Part shown: piece after piece, positions 7,517 through 17,387 of the stretch
Position numbering within the stretch: position 1 is the stretch's first letter
How the letters are laid out: each line of letters starts with the position of its first letter
Assembly: GCA_018399255.1 (NCBI GenBank)
Contig: JAGYPA010000005.1
Location: 1 to 64,000, forward strand
DNA: 64,000 nucleotides
Reading direction: 5' to 3'
Origin: Spirochaetales bacterium
Lineage (GTDB): Bacteria; Spirochaetota; Spirochaetia; JABMQR01
Program-made: the position numbers and the translations under genes
The notes under the pieces: generated by a model
What the model was told of the DNA's origin: nothing
The model's database searches: none
Seen by the model: the letters and a program-made list of their open reading frames with translations, nothing else

Positions 7517-8959
7517 ATGAACAAACCCGAAAGGGGAATCCAGTTCTGGCGCGGTCTCACAGCCGGGGCAGAACAGTTACAGCAATACAAAGAACTTCTC
7601 GAAGTCTATGACAGCAGGATCGGGTCATTTCTCGAAATAGATCCGGTAAAGGGAGCCGCACTGATTCAGGACCGAAGGGGCAGCGGACCGCTGGCAGGCG
7701 TGCCGTTCGGGGTTAAGGACAACATTGCCGTTAAAAACTTCCAGCTGAGCTGCGGATCGAAAATACTGGAAAACTTCATTTCGCCCTATACAGCCACGGC
7801 AGTGCAGAAGCTGCTGGCAGCCGGATCAATCCCGGTAGGGAAGTTAAATCTTGACGAATTCGGTATGGGCTCATCGACGGAGAACTCGGCCTTCCATCCA
7901 ACCGCCAACCCCTGGGATCATGCCTATGTTCCGGGCGGATCGAGCGGCGGGTCAGCTGCTGCCGTTGCTGCGGGTCTGGTGCCCTTTGCTTTGGGCAGCG
8001 ATACGGGCGGATCAGTGAGACAGCCGGCAGCATTCTGCGGCACCTACGGCCTCAAGCCGACCTATGGAGCGGTCTCCCGCTTCGGACTGACCGCCTATGC
8101 ATCATCTCTTGAGTGTGTCGGTATACTGGCAGATTCTGTTCATACGACCCGTGAGGTGTTCAGGACCATCATGGGTGCCGACCCTCTGGACCAGACCTCT
8201 ACGGCAGCCCCTGAAGGACAGGCAGATACCGCGAAATCCTCCCCCTGCACAATCGGGGTGCTGAAGCAGCCTGAGGGGCTGGATGCCGCCACAGAGGCCG
8301 TCTATCTGGCATCAATCGAAAGAATGAAGGATCTCGGATGGACGATCGTCCCGATCGACCTTAGCACCCTCGAGTACGTAGTTCCCGTCTATTACACTAT
8401 AGCCACCGCCGAAGCCAGCGCAAACCTGGCCCGCTATACCGGAATCCGGTACGGGGTAAGGGAGCAGGGAACCGCAAATCATGAGGAAATGGTACGGCTC
8501 ACCCGGGAGCATGGATTTGGAAACGAGGTCAAGCTGCGGATACTTCTGGGAACGTATGTTCTGCGTTCAGGATTTCAGGATCAGTACTATGTCCGGGCTC
8601 AGAAGATACGTACGTTGATTCTGCGGGAAATCACCGAGCTTTTTACCCGCGTCGATATGATGTTAATGCCGGTATTTCCGGTCAGCGGATTTCGGCTGGG
8701 CAGCAAGCAGATGACGCCGTTTCAACAGAAGATGGCCGATAAATTTACGGCAACGGCGAACCTTGCCGGAATTCCTTCCCTCAGTTTCCCTGCCGGCAAG
8801 GCGGGTCAGCTCCCTGTCGGTATGCAGCTTATGGCCCCGGTATTCCATGAGGAGCGTCTTTTTAACGCGGCAGAGGTGCTTTCCGGCGGCAGGCCGATAG
8901 AGCTTGCCCCGGGCAGTCTGGTACTGCCGGATGGTTACGATGCAAAGGCGGTACGCTGA
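7517..8959 (+). CDS. gatA: Asp-tRNA(Asn)/Glu-tRNA(Gln) amidotransferase subunit A
   Basis: The 480-residue amidase subunit hydrolyses glutamine and passes ammonia to GatB. The amidase signature Ser-cisSer-Lys triad is complete: K67 (GVKDNIAVK), S142 ([10 protein letters not shown]) and the nucleophile S166 ([11 protein letters not shown]). The carboxyl part ([34 protein letters not shown]) is also typical, and the length matches the family. It follows gatC by 21 nt and shares one base with the gatB start (TGATG), indicating coupled translation. The acceptor amidated in vivo depends on which non-discriminating aminoacyl-tRNA synthetases the cell has; aspS lies next to this operon. Confidence 0.96.
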   Translation: MNKPERGIQFWRGLTAGAEQLQQYKELLEVYDSRIGSFLEIDPVKGAALIQDRRGSGPLAGVPFGVKDNIAVKNFQLSCGSKILENFISPYTATAVQKLLAAGSIPVGKLNLDEFGMGSSTENSAFHPTANPWDHAYVPGGSSGGSAAAVAAGLVPFALGSDTGGSVRQPAAFCGTYGLKPTYGAVSRFGLTAYASSLECVGILADSVHTTREVFRTIMGADPLDQTSTAAPEGQADTAKSSPCTIGVLKQPEGLDAATEAVYLASIERMKDLGWTIVPIDLSTLEYVVPVYYTIATAEASANLARYTGIRYGVREQGTANHEEMVRLTREHGFGNEVKLRILLGTYVLRSGFQDQYYVRAQKIRTLILREITELFTRVDMMLMPVFPVSGFRLGSKQMTPFQQKMADKFTATANLAGIPSLSFPAGKAGQLPVGMQLMAPVFHEERLFNAAEVLSGGRPIELAPGSLVLPDGYDAKAVR

Positions 8960-10404
8960 TGGCACCTTTTCAAACATTCATTGGACTGGAAATACATATT
9001 CATCTCCTTACGAAAACAAAAGTATTCTGCAGCTGCCGTTCTGCCTTCGGCGATCCGCCGAACACCAATGTCTGTCCTGTGTGTCTCGGTTATCCCGGAG
9101 TGCTTCCCGCAGTCAACCGTGAGGCGCTGAAGATGGCATATATGGTCGGTACGGCCCTCAATTGTGATCTATCGATGCATACGGTATTTGAGCGGAAGAA
9201 CTACTTTTATCCCGATATGCCGAAAAACTACCAGATATCGCAGTTTTCCGATCCGGTCGGCCGCGGAGGCTGGTTCGAGTTTGAAACGGGCGGCAAGATC
9301 AAGCGGATAAGTTTTCATGATATTCACCTGGAAGAAGATGCGGGAAAGATGATTCATGACGGCAGCCGGACGCTGCTCGATTATAATCGGGCCGGAACGA
9401 GTCTGCTCGAGATCGTGACCAACCCCGATTTTTCCAGCGGCGAGGAGGCTGAGGATTTTCTGCAGGCTTTTCGCAGGCTGGTACGCTATCTCGGAGTCTG
9501 TGACGGGAATATGGAGGAGGGCTCTCTTCGCTGCGATGCCAATATTTCCATTAACCGGCAAGGCAAGGGGCTGGGGACCAAGGTGGAGATCAAGAATCTT
9601 AATTCTTCCCGTTTTGTCCGCAAGGCTATGGCTTATGAGTATCGGCGTCAGGCAAAAACGCTCAAGCTGGGGGGGGCGATAGTTCAGGAGACCCGGCTCT
9701 GGAATGAGGAGAAGCAGAAGACGCAAAATATGCGGACTAAGGAGGCGGCTCATGACTACCGGTATTTTCCCGAACCGGATCTTCCGCCGTTCTGTCCGGA
9801 TGAGGGGTTCCTCATGGGAGTTGCTGAGGCGGTTCCGGAGCTGCCGTTTTTCCGTAAGCAGCGGTTTGGCAGGCAGTACGGTCTGACTGCGGAGCTGGCT
9901 GATTTTATTGCTGATGAGAAATTCCGGGCTGATTTTTTCGAGGTGTGTGTTGATGAGGGGGCCGATCCCGCGGAGACGGCAAAGTGGCTCAAGGGCGAAG
10001 TTGCCAAGCAGCTTGCCCGCCGCGAAGCGGATCTGGAGGGGTCGTTTCTGTCCTCGTTCCGTATGGCAGAGCTGATGAAGCTGCTTGGTTCGGGAAGAAT
10101 TCATGCGAATATTGGTCGGCAGGTTCTGGAACTTGTTTTAGATGAAGATATGGATCCTGTAAGGTTGATTGAGAGGGAGGAGTTTGCCGGATCCGACGAC
10201 CGGGAGGCTCTCGGGCCGGTTGTGGATCAGGTGCTCAGTAATAATAGGGAAGCTGTGCTGCAGGTCAGGGACGGCAGCCAGAAGGCGTTGGGTTTTCTGA
10301 TGGGGCAGGTGTTGAAGACAGCCGGTCAGCAGGCGGACCCGAAACTGGTCCGAAGGATCCTCTTAGATGCATGTCATGAAGAGAGTCCAGCGAGGAAGGA
10401 TTGA
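8959..10404 (+). CDS. gatB: Asp-tRNA(Asn)/Glu-tRNA(Gln) amidotransferase subunit B
   Basis: The 481-residue GatB is the tRNA-binding, ATP-using kinase and transamidase subunit. It shows the standard blocks: FIGLEIHIHL at the start, zinc-type cysteines (CSCRSAFG and CPVCLGYPG), YPDMPKNYQISQ, HLEEDAGK, DYNRAGTSLLEIVT, GSLRCDANIS and YRYFPEPDLPP. The carboxyl YqeY-like helical domain (about 330-480) binds the tRNA elbow. It begins one base before the gatA stop. After it come about 180 nt of non-coding DNA with the aspS promoter. Confidence 0.96.
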   Translation: MAPFQTFIGLEIHIHLLTKTKVFCSCRSAFGDPPNTNVCPVCLGYPGVLPAVNREALKMAYMVGTALNCDLSMHTVFERKNYFYPDMPKNYQISQFSDPVGRGGWFEFETGGKIKRISFHDIHLEEDAGKMIHDGSRTLLDYNRAGTSLLEIVTNPDFSSGEEAEDFLQAFRRLVRYLGVCDGNMEEGSLRCDANISINRQGKGLGTKVEIKNLNSSRFVRKAMAYEYRRQAKTLKLGGAIVQETRLWNEEKQKTQNMRTKEAAHDYRYFPEPDLPPFCPDEGFLMGVAEAVPELPFFRKQRFGRQYGLTAELADFIADEKFRADFFEVCVDEGADPAETAKWLKGEVAKQLARREADLEGSFLSSFRMAELMKLLGSGRIHANIGRQVLELVLDEDMDPVRLIEREEFAGSDDREALGPVVDQVLSNNREAVLQVRDGSQKALGFLMGQVLKTAGQQADPKLVRRILLDACHEESPARKD

Positions 10405-10461
10405 CCAGCTGTTTTTTGGCCGGTTACGCAAAAATCTTGATTATGCGGCGTTTTTTGCAGA

Positions 10462-10489
10462 TTGATGTTGATCTATTTTCTTTTATAAT
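10462..10489 (+). promoter_or_regulatory. Promoter upstream of aspS
   Basis: TTGATG (10462-10467) and a perfect TATAAT (10484-10489) are 16 nt apart in an AT-rich stretch, about 100 nt before the aspS ATG. aspS can therefore be transcribed independently of gatCAB. Confidence 0.65.
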
Positions 10490-10586
10490 ATATGTTTGCA
10501 AAATAATCTGAAGGGGAAAACACCGTTTTCGTGACATTTTACTGTAATGAAGGACTGCCGGAAGTCCATAAGGAGATATCGAGAAT

Positions 10587-12392
10587 ATGAAACTGCAACG
10601 CACACATACCTGCGGAGAATTGAGAAAAGCTCAGCTGGATCAGGTCGTCACCCTCAACGGGTGGGTCGGAAGTTATCGTGACCATGGCGGCGTCACCTTT
10701 ATCGACCTGTATGATCGCTGGGGCATCACCCAGATAGTATTTGACCCCGACCATTCGGCCGAAGCGCATAAGATAGCCCACACGCTGCGCAGTCAGTATG
10801 TTGTCGCCGTAAAGGGAACCGTCCGGCCGCGTCCCGAGGGAATGGCCAACCCGAACCTTGCCACGGGTGAAATTGACGTCTATGTATCGGAATTTGAACT
10901 GCTCAACAGCTCAAAAACTCCGCCGTTTGATGTCCTGCATGCCGGCAGTGTCCATGCCGAAACCAAGCTGAAGTACCGCTACCTGGATATGCGCAGTCCC
11001 GAACTGCAGCAGCGCATAATCTTCCGGAGCAGGGCGACGAACCTTATTCGCAGCTACTTTATAGGCAAAGATTTTGTCGAAATAGAGACGCCGATTCTCG
11101 GACGCGCAACCCCCGAAGGAGCCCGGGACTATCTTGTACCGAGCCGGGTAAACCAGGGAAAGTTCTACGCCCTGCCGCAAAGTCCCCAGCTCTACAAACA
11201 GTCGCTGATGGTTTCCGGATTTGACCGCTACTTCCAGATAGCCCGCTGTTTCCGTGATGAGGATCTGCGGGCCGAACGCCAGCCGGAATTTACCCAGGTT
11301 GACCTTGAGATGTCTTTTGTATCGAGTGAAGATATCATAACCATACTTGAAGGGCTTTTCGTTGGACTGATGAAAGAACTGAAGGGGGTAGGCATCACGC
11401 TGCCGATGCCGCGGATATCCTACCAGGAAGCCATGCTCAAGTACGGAAGCGATGCCCCCGACCTGCGGTTCGGTTTCGAGATAACCGACATAACCGATGT
11501 ATTCAGCAAAACCAGTTTCGGCGTATTCAAAACGACTATCGAGAAAGGCGGCTGTATCAGGGGTATCAATCTCAAAGGCCGCAGCAGTGAGCTGAGCCGT
11601 AAGGACCTGGATGAACTGACCCCGTTTGTCAAGCCGATGCGCGGAAAAGGGGTAGCCTGGATACGGATGAACGAAGACGGCCCCCAGTCTCCGATAATAA
11701 AGTTCTTCTCGGAAGAAGAATCTGCCGCCCTCTATGCGCGGATGGATGCTGAACCGGGCGATGTGCTCATTTTTGTTGCCGATGCGGAAAAAATAGTCTG
11801 TCAGTGCCTGGCTGCCATCAGGGGCAGGTTTGCCCGGAAGTTCGGCCTGGTGCGTTCAGATGACTACGCTTTCGCCTGGGTGGTTGATTTTCCGTTGTTT
11901 GAAGCCGACGAAGAGGGAAATCCTACCCCGACTCATCATCCCTTCACCTCTCCGAAACCGGAGGATATTCATCTGCTCAGCGGCAGTCGGGAAGAGCTGC
12001 TCAAAATTCGATCGGATGCCTATGATATCGTCCTTAACGGCAGCGAAATCGGCGGCGGATCCATTCGTATCCATGATCATATTGTCCAGGAGCAGATATT
12101 CCGGATCCTCGGCATCGAGGAAGAAGAGGCAGCAGAAAAATTCGGATTTCTCCTTGATGCCCTGCAGTACGGGGCCCCGCCGCATGGCGGACTGGCGCTG
12201 GGGCTGGACAGGATCATGATGATCCTGTCGGGTACCGAATCGATCCGGGATGTGATAGCCTTCCCCAAGACTCAGAAGGCGACCTGCCTCATGACCGGGG
12301 CTCCGGGGCCGGTTGATGAAGCTCAGTTGGACGAGCTGGCTATCGAGGTGTTTGTGCTCGACGAGGATGAGGATACTGACCTGGACGACTGA
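10587..12392 (+). CDS. aspS: Aspartyl-tRNA synthetase (bacterial type)
   Basis: A 601-residue class II synthetase. The amino OB-fold anticodon-binding domain (about 1-105; LNGWVGSYRDHGGVTFIDL) is followed by the catalytic core with motif 2 (ARCFRDEDLRAERQPEFTQ) and motif 3 (GLALGLDRIMMIL). The bacteria-specific GAD insertion lies between (about 290-420). The end is unusually acidic (EDEDTDLDD). Its position directly after gatCAB suggests that it may charge tRNA(Asn) with Asp as well, which GatCAB then amidates, but discrimination cannot be read with confidence from the sequence. It faces pfkA convergently. Confidence 0.96.
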   Translation: MKLQRTHTCGELRKAQLDQVVTLNGWVGSYRDHGGVTFIDLYDRWGITQIVFDPDHSAEAHKIAHTLRSQYVVAVKGTVRPRPEGMANPNLATGEIDVYVSEFELLNSSKTPPFDVLHAGSVHAETKLKYRYLDMRSPELQQRIIFRSRATNLIRSYFIGKDFVEIETPILGRATPEGARDYLVPSRVNQGKFYALPQSPQLYKQSLMVSGFDRYFQIARCFRDEDLRAERQPEFTQVDLEMSFVSSEDIITILEGLFVGLMKELKGVGITLPMPRISYQEAMLKYGSDAPDLRFGFEITDITDVFSKTSFGVFKTTIEKGGCIRGINLKGRSSELSRKDLDELTPFVKPMRGKGVAWIRMNEDGPQSPIIKFFSEEESAALYARMDAEPGDVLIFVADAEKIVCQCLAAIRGRFARKFGLVRSDDYAFAWVVDFPLFEADEEGNPTPTHHPFTSPKPEDIHLLSGSREELLKIRSDAYDIVLNGSEIGGGSIRIHDHIVQEQIFRILGIEEEEAAEKFGFLLDALQYGAPPHGGLALGLDRIMMILSGTESIRDVIAFPKTQKATCLMTGAPGPVDEAQLDELAIEVFVLDEDEDTDLDD

Positions 12393-12397
12393 GGTCC

Positions 12398-12466
12398 GCC
12401 TGCCGGAGAGCCATGGCCTGGGGCCGGGACAGATCCTGGATCCCGAGGCTGGCAGGCTCCCGTTTT
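12398..12466. terminator. Possible terminator between convergent aspS and pfkA
   Basis: GCCTGCC (12398-12404) can pair with GGCAGGC (12451-12457), with a GC-rich inner stem (GGGA..TCCC), followed by CCGTTTTTCCC. The loop is long, so this is a tentative call. Confidence 0.35.
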
Positions 12467-12492
12467 TCCCGTTTTGTCAGTCACCCGTTTTG

Positions 12493-13611
12493 TCAATCTC
12501 CCAGGGTAATTCCCATGTTTTTTGCCGAAATTATCCAGGGGTGGTTGTGGGGGATATATTTCTTGTCACGCACCGTTTTTTCGAGAGATACCGGTTTGAG
12601 GCTGCTGCCCCTGACCGCGATCATCTTTTCCCAGTTGCCGGCAAAAGCTTCCTGAACCGCCCGGGAACCCAGATGGGTAGCAAGATTGCGGTCATAGGCT
12701 GATGGGGAGCCGCCGCGCTGCAGGTGGCCGAGTATGGTCACCCGGGCCTCCTTTCCGGTTATCTTTTCAAGAGATTCGGCAAGGACTGCTGAATTCCGGT
12801 TTCGGTATTCATCATTGCGTACGGCAATGAGCTTGGCAATTACCCCTTTCGGGGTGTCGGGCTGTAAATCTGCCGTAACTTCCCGCCGGAACTTACGGTA
12901 CCGCTCGATCGGCATGGATCCCTCAGCTATGGCTACAATACTGAACCGCTTTCCCATACTCCTGCGCTTCTCTATGGCTTCGGCAATCTTTTTTTCACTG
13001 TACGGTATTTCGGGAAGAAGAATGACATCAGCCCCGCCGGCAAGTCCTGCTCCCAGGGCAAGCCATCCGACGTTATGCCCCATTGTCTCGACAATAATAA
13101 TGCGATGGTGGCTGTGGGCTGTACTGTGAAGCCGGTCGATAGCTTCGGTCGCTATACCGAGGGCTGTGTCAAACCCGAAAGATGTATCGGTCTCAATAAT
13201 GTCGTTGTCAATGGTTTTGGGAAGGGTGATGACGTTTATCCCGGCCTTTGCCAGGCGCAGGGCATTCTTCTGGGTACCGCCCCCGCCGAGGCAGAAAAGC
13301 CCGGTGAGTTGATTCTTACGGCAATTTTCTACAATTACATCGGTCATATCGACGATTTCCCCGTTAACAGGCATTCGGTGAGGCTTGTCGCGGCTGGAAC
13401 CGAGGATGGTGCCCCCGCGGATGAGGATTCCCGAAAGTTCCCGATCTCCAAGCGTGCAGAATCTGTTTTCAGCGAGTCCGCGAAATCCGTCATTGAACCC
13501 GATAAGTTTTGCCCCGGACAGGTGCATCAGGGTTTTCCCGATTGACCGGATTGCCGCATTGAGTCCCGGTGTGTCTCCGCCCGATGTTAAAATTCCATAT
13601 GTTTCGGCCAT
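12493..13611 (-). CDS. pfkA: 6-phosphofructokinase (PfkA family)
   Basis: The 372-residue enzyme phosphorylates fructose 6-phosphate in glycolysis. Visible blocks are GILTSGGDTPGLNAAIRS (phosphate loop), GFNDGFRGL, PKTIDNDI (catalytic base Asp of TIDND), VETMGHNVGWLAL and LGHLQRGGSPSAYDRN. The donor-binding motif is unusual. Where E. coli PfkA has GGDGS this protein has LGGGGTQK, so the Asp at E. coli position 103 is Gly. Position 104 is Gly (ATP-type) while 124 is Lys (PKTIDND, common in PPi-type). ATP versus pyrophosphate use is therefore uncertain. The ATG follows a perfect AGGAGG. ppk1 ends 78 nt upstream on the same strand, so the two could be co-transcribed. Confidence 0.92.
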   Translation of the reverse strand: MAETYGILTSGGDTPGLNAAIRSIGKTLMHLSGAKLIGFNDGFRGLAENRFCTLGDRELSGILIRGGTILGSSRDKPHRMPVNGEIVDMTDVIVENCRKNQLTGLFCLGGGGTQKNALRLAKAGINVITLPKTIDNDIIETDTSFGFDTALGIATEAIDRLHSTAHSHHRIIIVETMGHNVGWLALGAGLAGGADVILLPEIPYSEKKIAEAIEKRRSMGKRFSIVAIAEGSMPIERYRKFRREVTADLQPDTPKGVIAKLIAVRNDEYRNRNSAVLAESLEKITGKEARVTILGHLQRGGSPSAYDRNLATHLGSRAVQEAFAGNWEKMIAVRGSSLKPVSLEKTVRDKKYIPHNHPWIISAKNMGITLGD

Positions 13612-13689
13612 CTCATCCTCCTGACATGTTTTGTTATTGTTTGCCTGTATTCATGTTACAGGAATATGTGCATGAGGGCAAACATTTCC

Positions 13690-15759
13690 TCACAATTTGT
13701 CATGGTAGTATTGATAGAGATCCTGCTGAACATGGACTTCGTCGGGGGCACTCCTACGCAGCAGGGTATTGCTCATCCCGCTGTCTATTGCAAAGCTGCT
13801 GTAGGTATCTTTCAGGTGGAGGTCCAGGTACATTCCCAGTTCTTCTCTGATCAGGGCATCTTTGACGGGTGCGAGGGTTTCGATGCGGCGGTTCAGGTTG
13901 CGCTGCATGAGGTCGGAAGAACCGATGTAGTACTCAGGGGTCCCGCCGTTGTGAAAGCGGAATATCCGGGCATGTTCAAGATACCGGTCTATCAGGGCTT
14001 TGAGGACTATTCCTTCACTGATTCCGGGTACTCCCGGACGCAGGCAGCAGATTCCGCGGATAAGAAGGATGACCGATACGCCTTCCTTTGCTGCACGACA
14101 GAGCAGCCGGATCATCTGGTCATCAACCAGGTTATTGATTTTCAGGACAATTTCCGCTTTTTCGCCTTGTTTTGCAAATTCCATTTCTCGTTTGATCAAT
14201 GCCGTTATCCGGTTGCGCAAGGAGAAGGGGGCTACCATGAGTTCATTAAATTTATAGACGCGGAAGCTCGAGGCAAGCATTTTGAATACTTTGTTTACTT
14301 CTCCAGAGAGGGCTTTTCCTGCGGTGAGCAGTATCAGGTCACTGTAGAGTCTGGCGGTGTGTTCATTGAAGTTTCCGGTGCTGATTACGGCGATTCTGTG
14401 TGAGCCGCTGCCGGTCGGGTTTTTTCGGTGGATGGCGCAGAGTTTGCTGTGCACTTTGAGTCCCTCGAGGCTGCTGATAAGGGTTACATTCCGTTCATTG
14501 CTCAGTTGTTCTGTCCAATAGAGGTTGGCTTCTTCGTTGAAGCGGGCCTGCACTTCTATGAATACGGTGACTCTTTTTCCATTCCTTGCGGCATTTATCA
14601 GGGCGTTGACTATGCTGGAATCGTCAGCAACCCGGTAGAGGGTCATTTTGATGGATATTACCAGAGGATCGATAGCCGCTTCACGCAGCAAGTCGATGAT
14701 ATAGCCGAAGCGGTGGTAGGGGAGGCTGAGCAGGTAGTCCTGTTCCAGTATCTGGGTGATGAGGCTGCGGGTGTTGTCAAGGTTTTGGTGCCTCAGGGGC
14801 GGCTGTCGGGTGAAATAGAGTTCGTGCCGGTCGACTTTAGGAAAGGATATGAGTGCGCCAATGTTATGGTAACGGCCGCCGGCGATGATGTTGTCGCAGG
14901 TTTCCAGTTGGACATGGGCGCTCAGGAACTGCCAGAGATGGTTGGGCATGGTGCGGTCGTAGACTACCCGGACAGGGTCGCCGGAGCTCCGCTGGCGTAT
15001 TGAGAGGGATATTTTTTCATAGAGGCTTTTTGTTACTACTTCATCTATGCTGTATTCCGCGTCCCGGGTGATGGTTACCGAGTAGGCTTCAAAATGGTCA
15101 TGATTGAAGGCATGAAATATTGATGCCAGGTTCATTCTGATGATGTCGTCGATGATGATGAAGGTGTAGGTTCCGGATTCAGACGGCAGCGGGATGTACC
15201 GGGGCAGTGTTTCAGGTATTTCAATGAGAGCGTATTGACTGTTTTCAAGGTCGTCACCGCTGCTCATGGTTATGGCCAGGTAGGTGCTGAGGTTGTTGAG
15301 AAAAGGGAAGGCCTTGCTTTTTCTCAGCATGATGGGAAAGAGTTTTCCCCGTATCCGTTCACGGAAATAGGTTGCTGTCCAGGCTGATTGCCGTTGGGTG
15401 AGGCTGGTTCCGTCGTTAAAGTAAATGTTATAATGGGACAATTTGGCGCAGATAAGGCTGTAGAGTTCCTCTGACCGGCGGTCCAGATCGGTAACTCGCT
15501 TGAGGATGGAGGAGATGGTGTTCCTGATTTCTGTTTTATTAATCAGGGTGTTTTGCTGGGATTCACTCAGGAGCCGGTGAAGAGATCCGACTCTGACCGA
15601 ATAAAACTCATCGAGGTTGCTGTGAAATATGCCGAGGAAGCGCATTCGTTCCAGCAGAGGCATACTTTCCTGTTCCGCAGAGATGAGAACGCGTTCGTTA
15701 AAGTCAAGCCAGGATAGTTCCCTATTGACTAATGCTTTTTTCAGGTTCCCTGACTGCAT
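13690..15759 (-). CDS. ppk1: Polyphosphate kinase 1
   Basis: The 689-residue enzyme reversibly makes polyphosphate from ATP. The amino end is typical (NRELSWLDFNERVL, then MRFLGIFHSNLDEFYSVRVG). The two PLD-like catalytic domains carry KVHSKLCAI (active-site His region), the ISTGNFNEHTARLYSD block, and later a YIGSSDLMQRNLNRRIE block. Length matches the family. The ATG at 15759 is preferred because GGAGAGGGA lies just upstream; a longer frame from 15813 has no such site. pfkA follows downstream, so polyphosphate and glycolytic phosphate metabolism may be co-expressed. About 280 nt of non-coding DNA separates it from the divergent PRPP synthetase, where I see no certain promoter. Confidence 0.94.
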   Translation of the reverse strand: MQSGNLKKALVNRELSWLDFNERVLISAEQESMPLLERMRFLGIFHSNLDEFYSVRVGSLHRLLSESQQNTLINKTEIRNTISSILKRVTDLDRRSEELYSLICAKLSHYNIYFNDGTSLTQRQSAWTATYFRERIRGKLFPIMLRKSKAFPFLNNLSTYLAITMSSGDDLENSQYALIEIPETLPRYIPLPSESGTYTFIIIDDIIRMNLASIFHAFNHDHFEAYSVTITRDAEYSIDEVVTKSLYEKISLSIRQRSSGDPVRVVYDRTMPNHLWQFLSAHVQLETCDNIIAGGRYHNIGALISFPKVDRHELYFTRQPPLRHQNLDNTRSLITQILEQDYLLSLPYHRFGYIIDLLREAAIDPLVISIKMTLYRVADDSSIVNALINAARNGKRVTVFIEVQARFNEEANLYWTEQLSNERNVTLISSLEGLKVHSKLCAIHRKNPTGSGSHRIAVISTGNFNEHTARLYSDLILLTAGKALSGEVNKVFKMLASSFRVYKFNELMVAPFSLRNRITALIKREMEFAKQGEKAEIVLKINNLVDDQMIRLLCRAAKEGVSVILLIRGICCLRPGVPGISEGIVLKALIDRYLEHARIFRFHNGGTPEYYIGSSDLMQRNLNRRIETLAPVKDALIREELGMYLDLHLKDTYSSFAIDSGMSNTLLRRSAPDEVHVQQDLYQYYHDKL

Positions 15760-16039
15760 GGTCCCTCTCCAGATGGTTATTATACTGGAATTATGTGAAA
15801 TACATAATACCATACTTGTCAGAAAATAAATTTCTACCGCTTTGCAGGAGTGAATGGTTAAAATTCTGTTAAAATTTTACGAAGAGAGCTGAGCCGACCC
15901 GGGAAGGGCAACCGTGACTGGGCATAAATGTAACTGACAGTCTGTATCGGTCAGGCCTTTTGCAGAAAAGAGGGACTCCGCTCTTATGGGACATGTTTAC
16001 TGATTGACCCTCAATTTGCGGACGTGTTATTCTCTGCAC

Positions 16040-17311
16040 ATGAGCATTGTTAAACCTAACAAACTGGGAATCATATCCGGACCGGGAACAGAAAAATTTA
16101 CAGCCAGCGTCCTTAAGCACTTAAGAAAACTTTACACGATTCGCTACAGGAAACTCTCCTCAGCCCTTTCCAAACGGCATGATATGAGCGAAGAAGAAAT
16201 CCTGAAGTTTGTCACCCTGATAGAAGATCTGAACAGTAAGCGAATTCCCCACAATAAACCGTCAAGTACCTATCTTTCTCCAAATTTTGAGATACCGGTC
16301 CGGTATACCAAGTTTGGGAATGGTGAAGTCAAGTCGGAAATCCTTCAGTCTGTCCGCGGACTGCGAATCTTTATCATTTATGACCTTGCCAATCAGTACC
16401 CCATATCGGTCTATGGAGCTGAAGGACCGGAGATATTCAGTGTCAACGATCATCTCATGTATCTCTATACAACAATCAGTGCAGTCCACGTTGCTGGAGC
16501 CGAAAGCGTCCACCTCGTTCTGCCGACCTACCCCTATTCACGACAGCATAAAAAAAGCGGGAGAGAGGGACTGACTGCCAGCTGGTTCGGCCATTTATGT
16601 GAGTTTATGGGTGTCGACCGGATCATAACCCTCGATATACATTCGCGTGAAATCGAGAACAGCTTTAACACGCTTCGCCTGGAAAATCTCCATGCCAGCT
16701 ACCAGATACTCCTCCAGCTGAAACGCCTGGTCGACTTCAACGACCCCGATCTCGCCGTCGTGAGTCCTGATACCGGGGCAATCCTGCGAAATAAGTTCTA
16801 TGCGGAAAGCCTGCAGAAGCCGTTAGCCATGCTCTATAAGGAACGCGACTACTCCCAGGTATCGAAAAATGCCAACAGCACAAACATTAAAGTGGCAAAA
16901 CTGCTCGGTGAAGTCCAGAACAAGACGGTATTTATGGCTGATGATATGATCGGCACCGGGGGTACCCTGCTGACTGCCATGCGGGAAATAAGAAAATGCG
17001 GTGCTCAAAAGATTATATGTGCTATAAGCCTGCCTTTCTTCAACAAAAACTCCATCGAAATATTCGATAAAGCCTACCAGGAAGGGGTTTTTTATAGAAT
17101 AATCGGAACCAATGCGGTCTATCATGACGAACGGCTGCTGGGAAAAGAGTGGTATATAAGTACCGATGTGTCAAATCTCTTTGCCCGGATTATCTCACGA
17201 ATACATCACGGCAGGTCCCTGAGTCCGCTGCTGGATAATCGTGTATTTATCCAGAATCTGATAAAGGATCACCGCGAAAAACGAAGTGATCAGCCTGATA
17301 CTGCCCGCTGA
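16040..17311 (+). CDS. prs: Ribose-phosphate pyrophosphokinase, long form
   Basis: The 423-residue protein is a PRPP synthetase relative, making PRPP from ribose 5-phosphate and ATP. The catalytic and binding blocks are recognisable though divergent: LPTYPYSRQHKKSGREGLTA (ATP flexible loop region), ITLDIHSREIENSF, VSPDTGAILRNKFYAE, KERDYSQV and the PRPP loop MADDMIGTGGTLLTAM. Bacterial Prs is usually about 315 residues. This one has roughly 100 extra residues, mainly an amino region (about 1-100) and a carboxyl tail, a pattern I associate with spirochaetal homologues. The start at 16040 (MSIVKPNK) is chosen for its fit to the protein beginning; the ribosome site is weak. An aminotransferase follows after 76 nt. 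Confidence 0.85.
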   Translation: MSIVKPNKLGIISGPGTEKFTASVLKHLRKLYTIRYRKLSSALSKRHDMSEEEILKFVTLIEDLNSKRIPHNKPSSTYLSPNFEIPVRYTKFGNGEVKSEILQSVRGLRIFIIYDLANQYPISVYGAEGPEIFSVNDHLMYLYTTISAVHVAGAESVHLVLPTYPYSRQHKKSGREGLTASWFGHLCEFMGVDRIITLDIHSREIENSFNTLRLENLHASYQILLQLKRLVDFNDPDLAVVSPDTGAILRNKFYAESLQKPLAMLYKERDYSQVSKNANSTNIKVAKLLGEVQNKTVFMADDMIGTGGTLLTAMREIRKCGAQKIICAISLPFFNKNSIEIFDKAYQEGVFYRIIGTNAVYHDERLLGKEWYISTDVSNLFARIISRIHHGRSLSPLLDNRVFIQNLIKDHREKRSDQPDTAR

Positions 17312-17387
17312 ATTCTGCCCGGGGATTTCTGCCCGGGGTTTTCTCAGGCTAGGGCATCTGATACGCATTTTTCTGTGAGGAGCACAT

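Noticed and set aside
9169-10104. 311-residue minus-strand frame within gatB
   Set aside because: gatB is unmistakable on the plus strand; this is an antisense shadow.
10405-10586. T-box or other riboswitch before aspS
   Set aside because: No T-box sequence or specifier stem found; only a promoter is visible.
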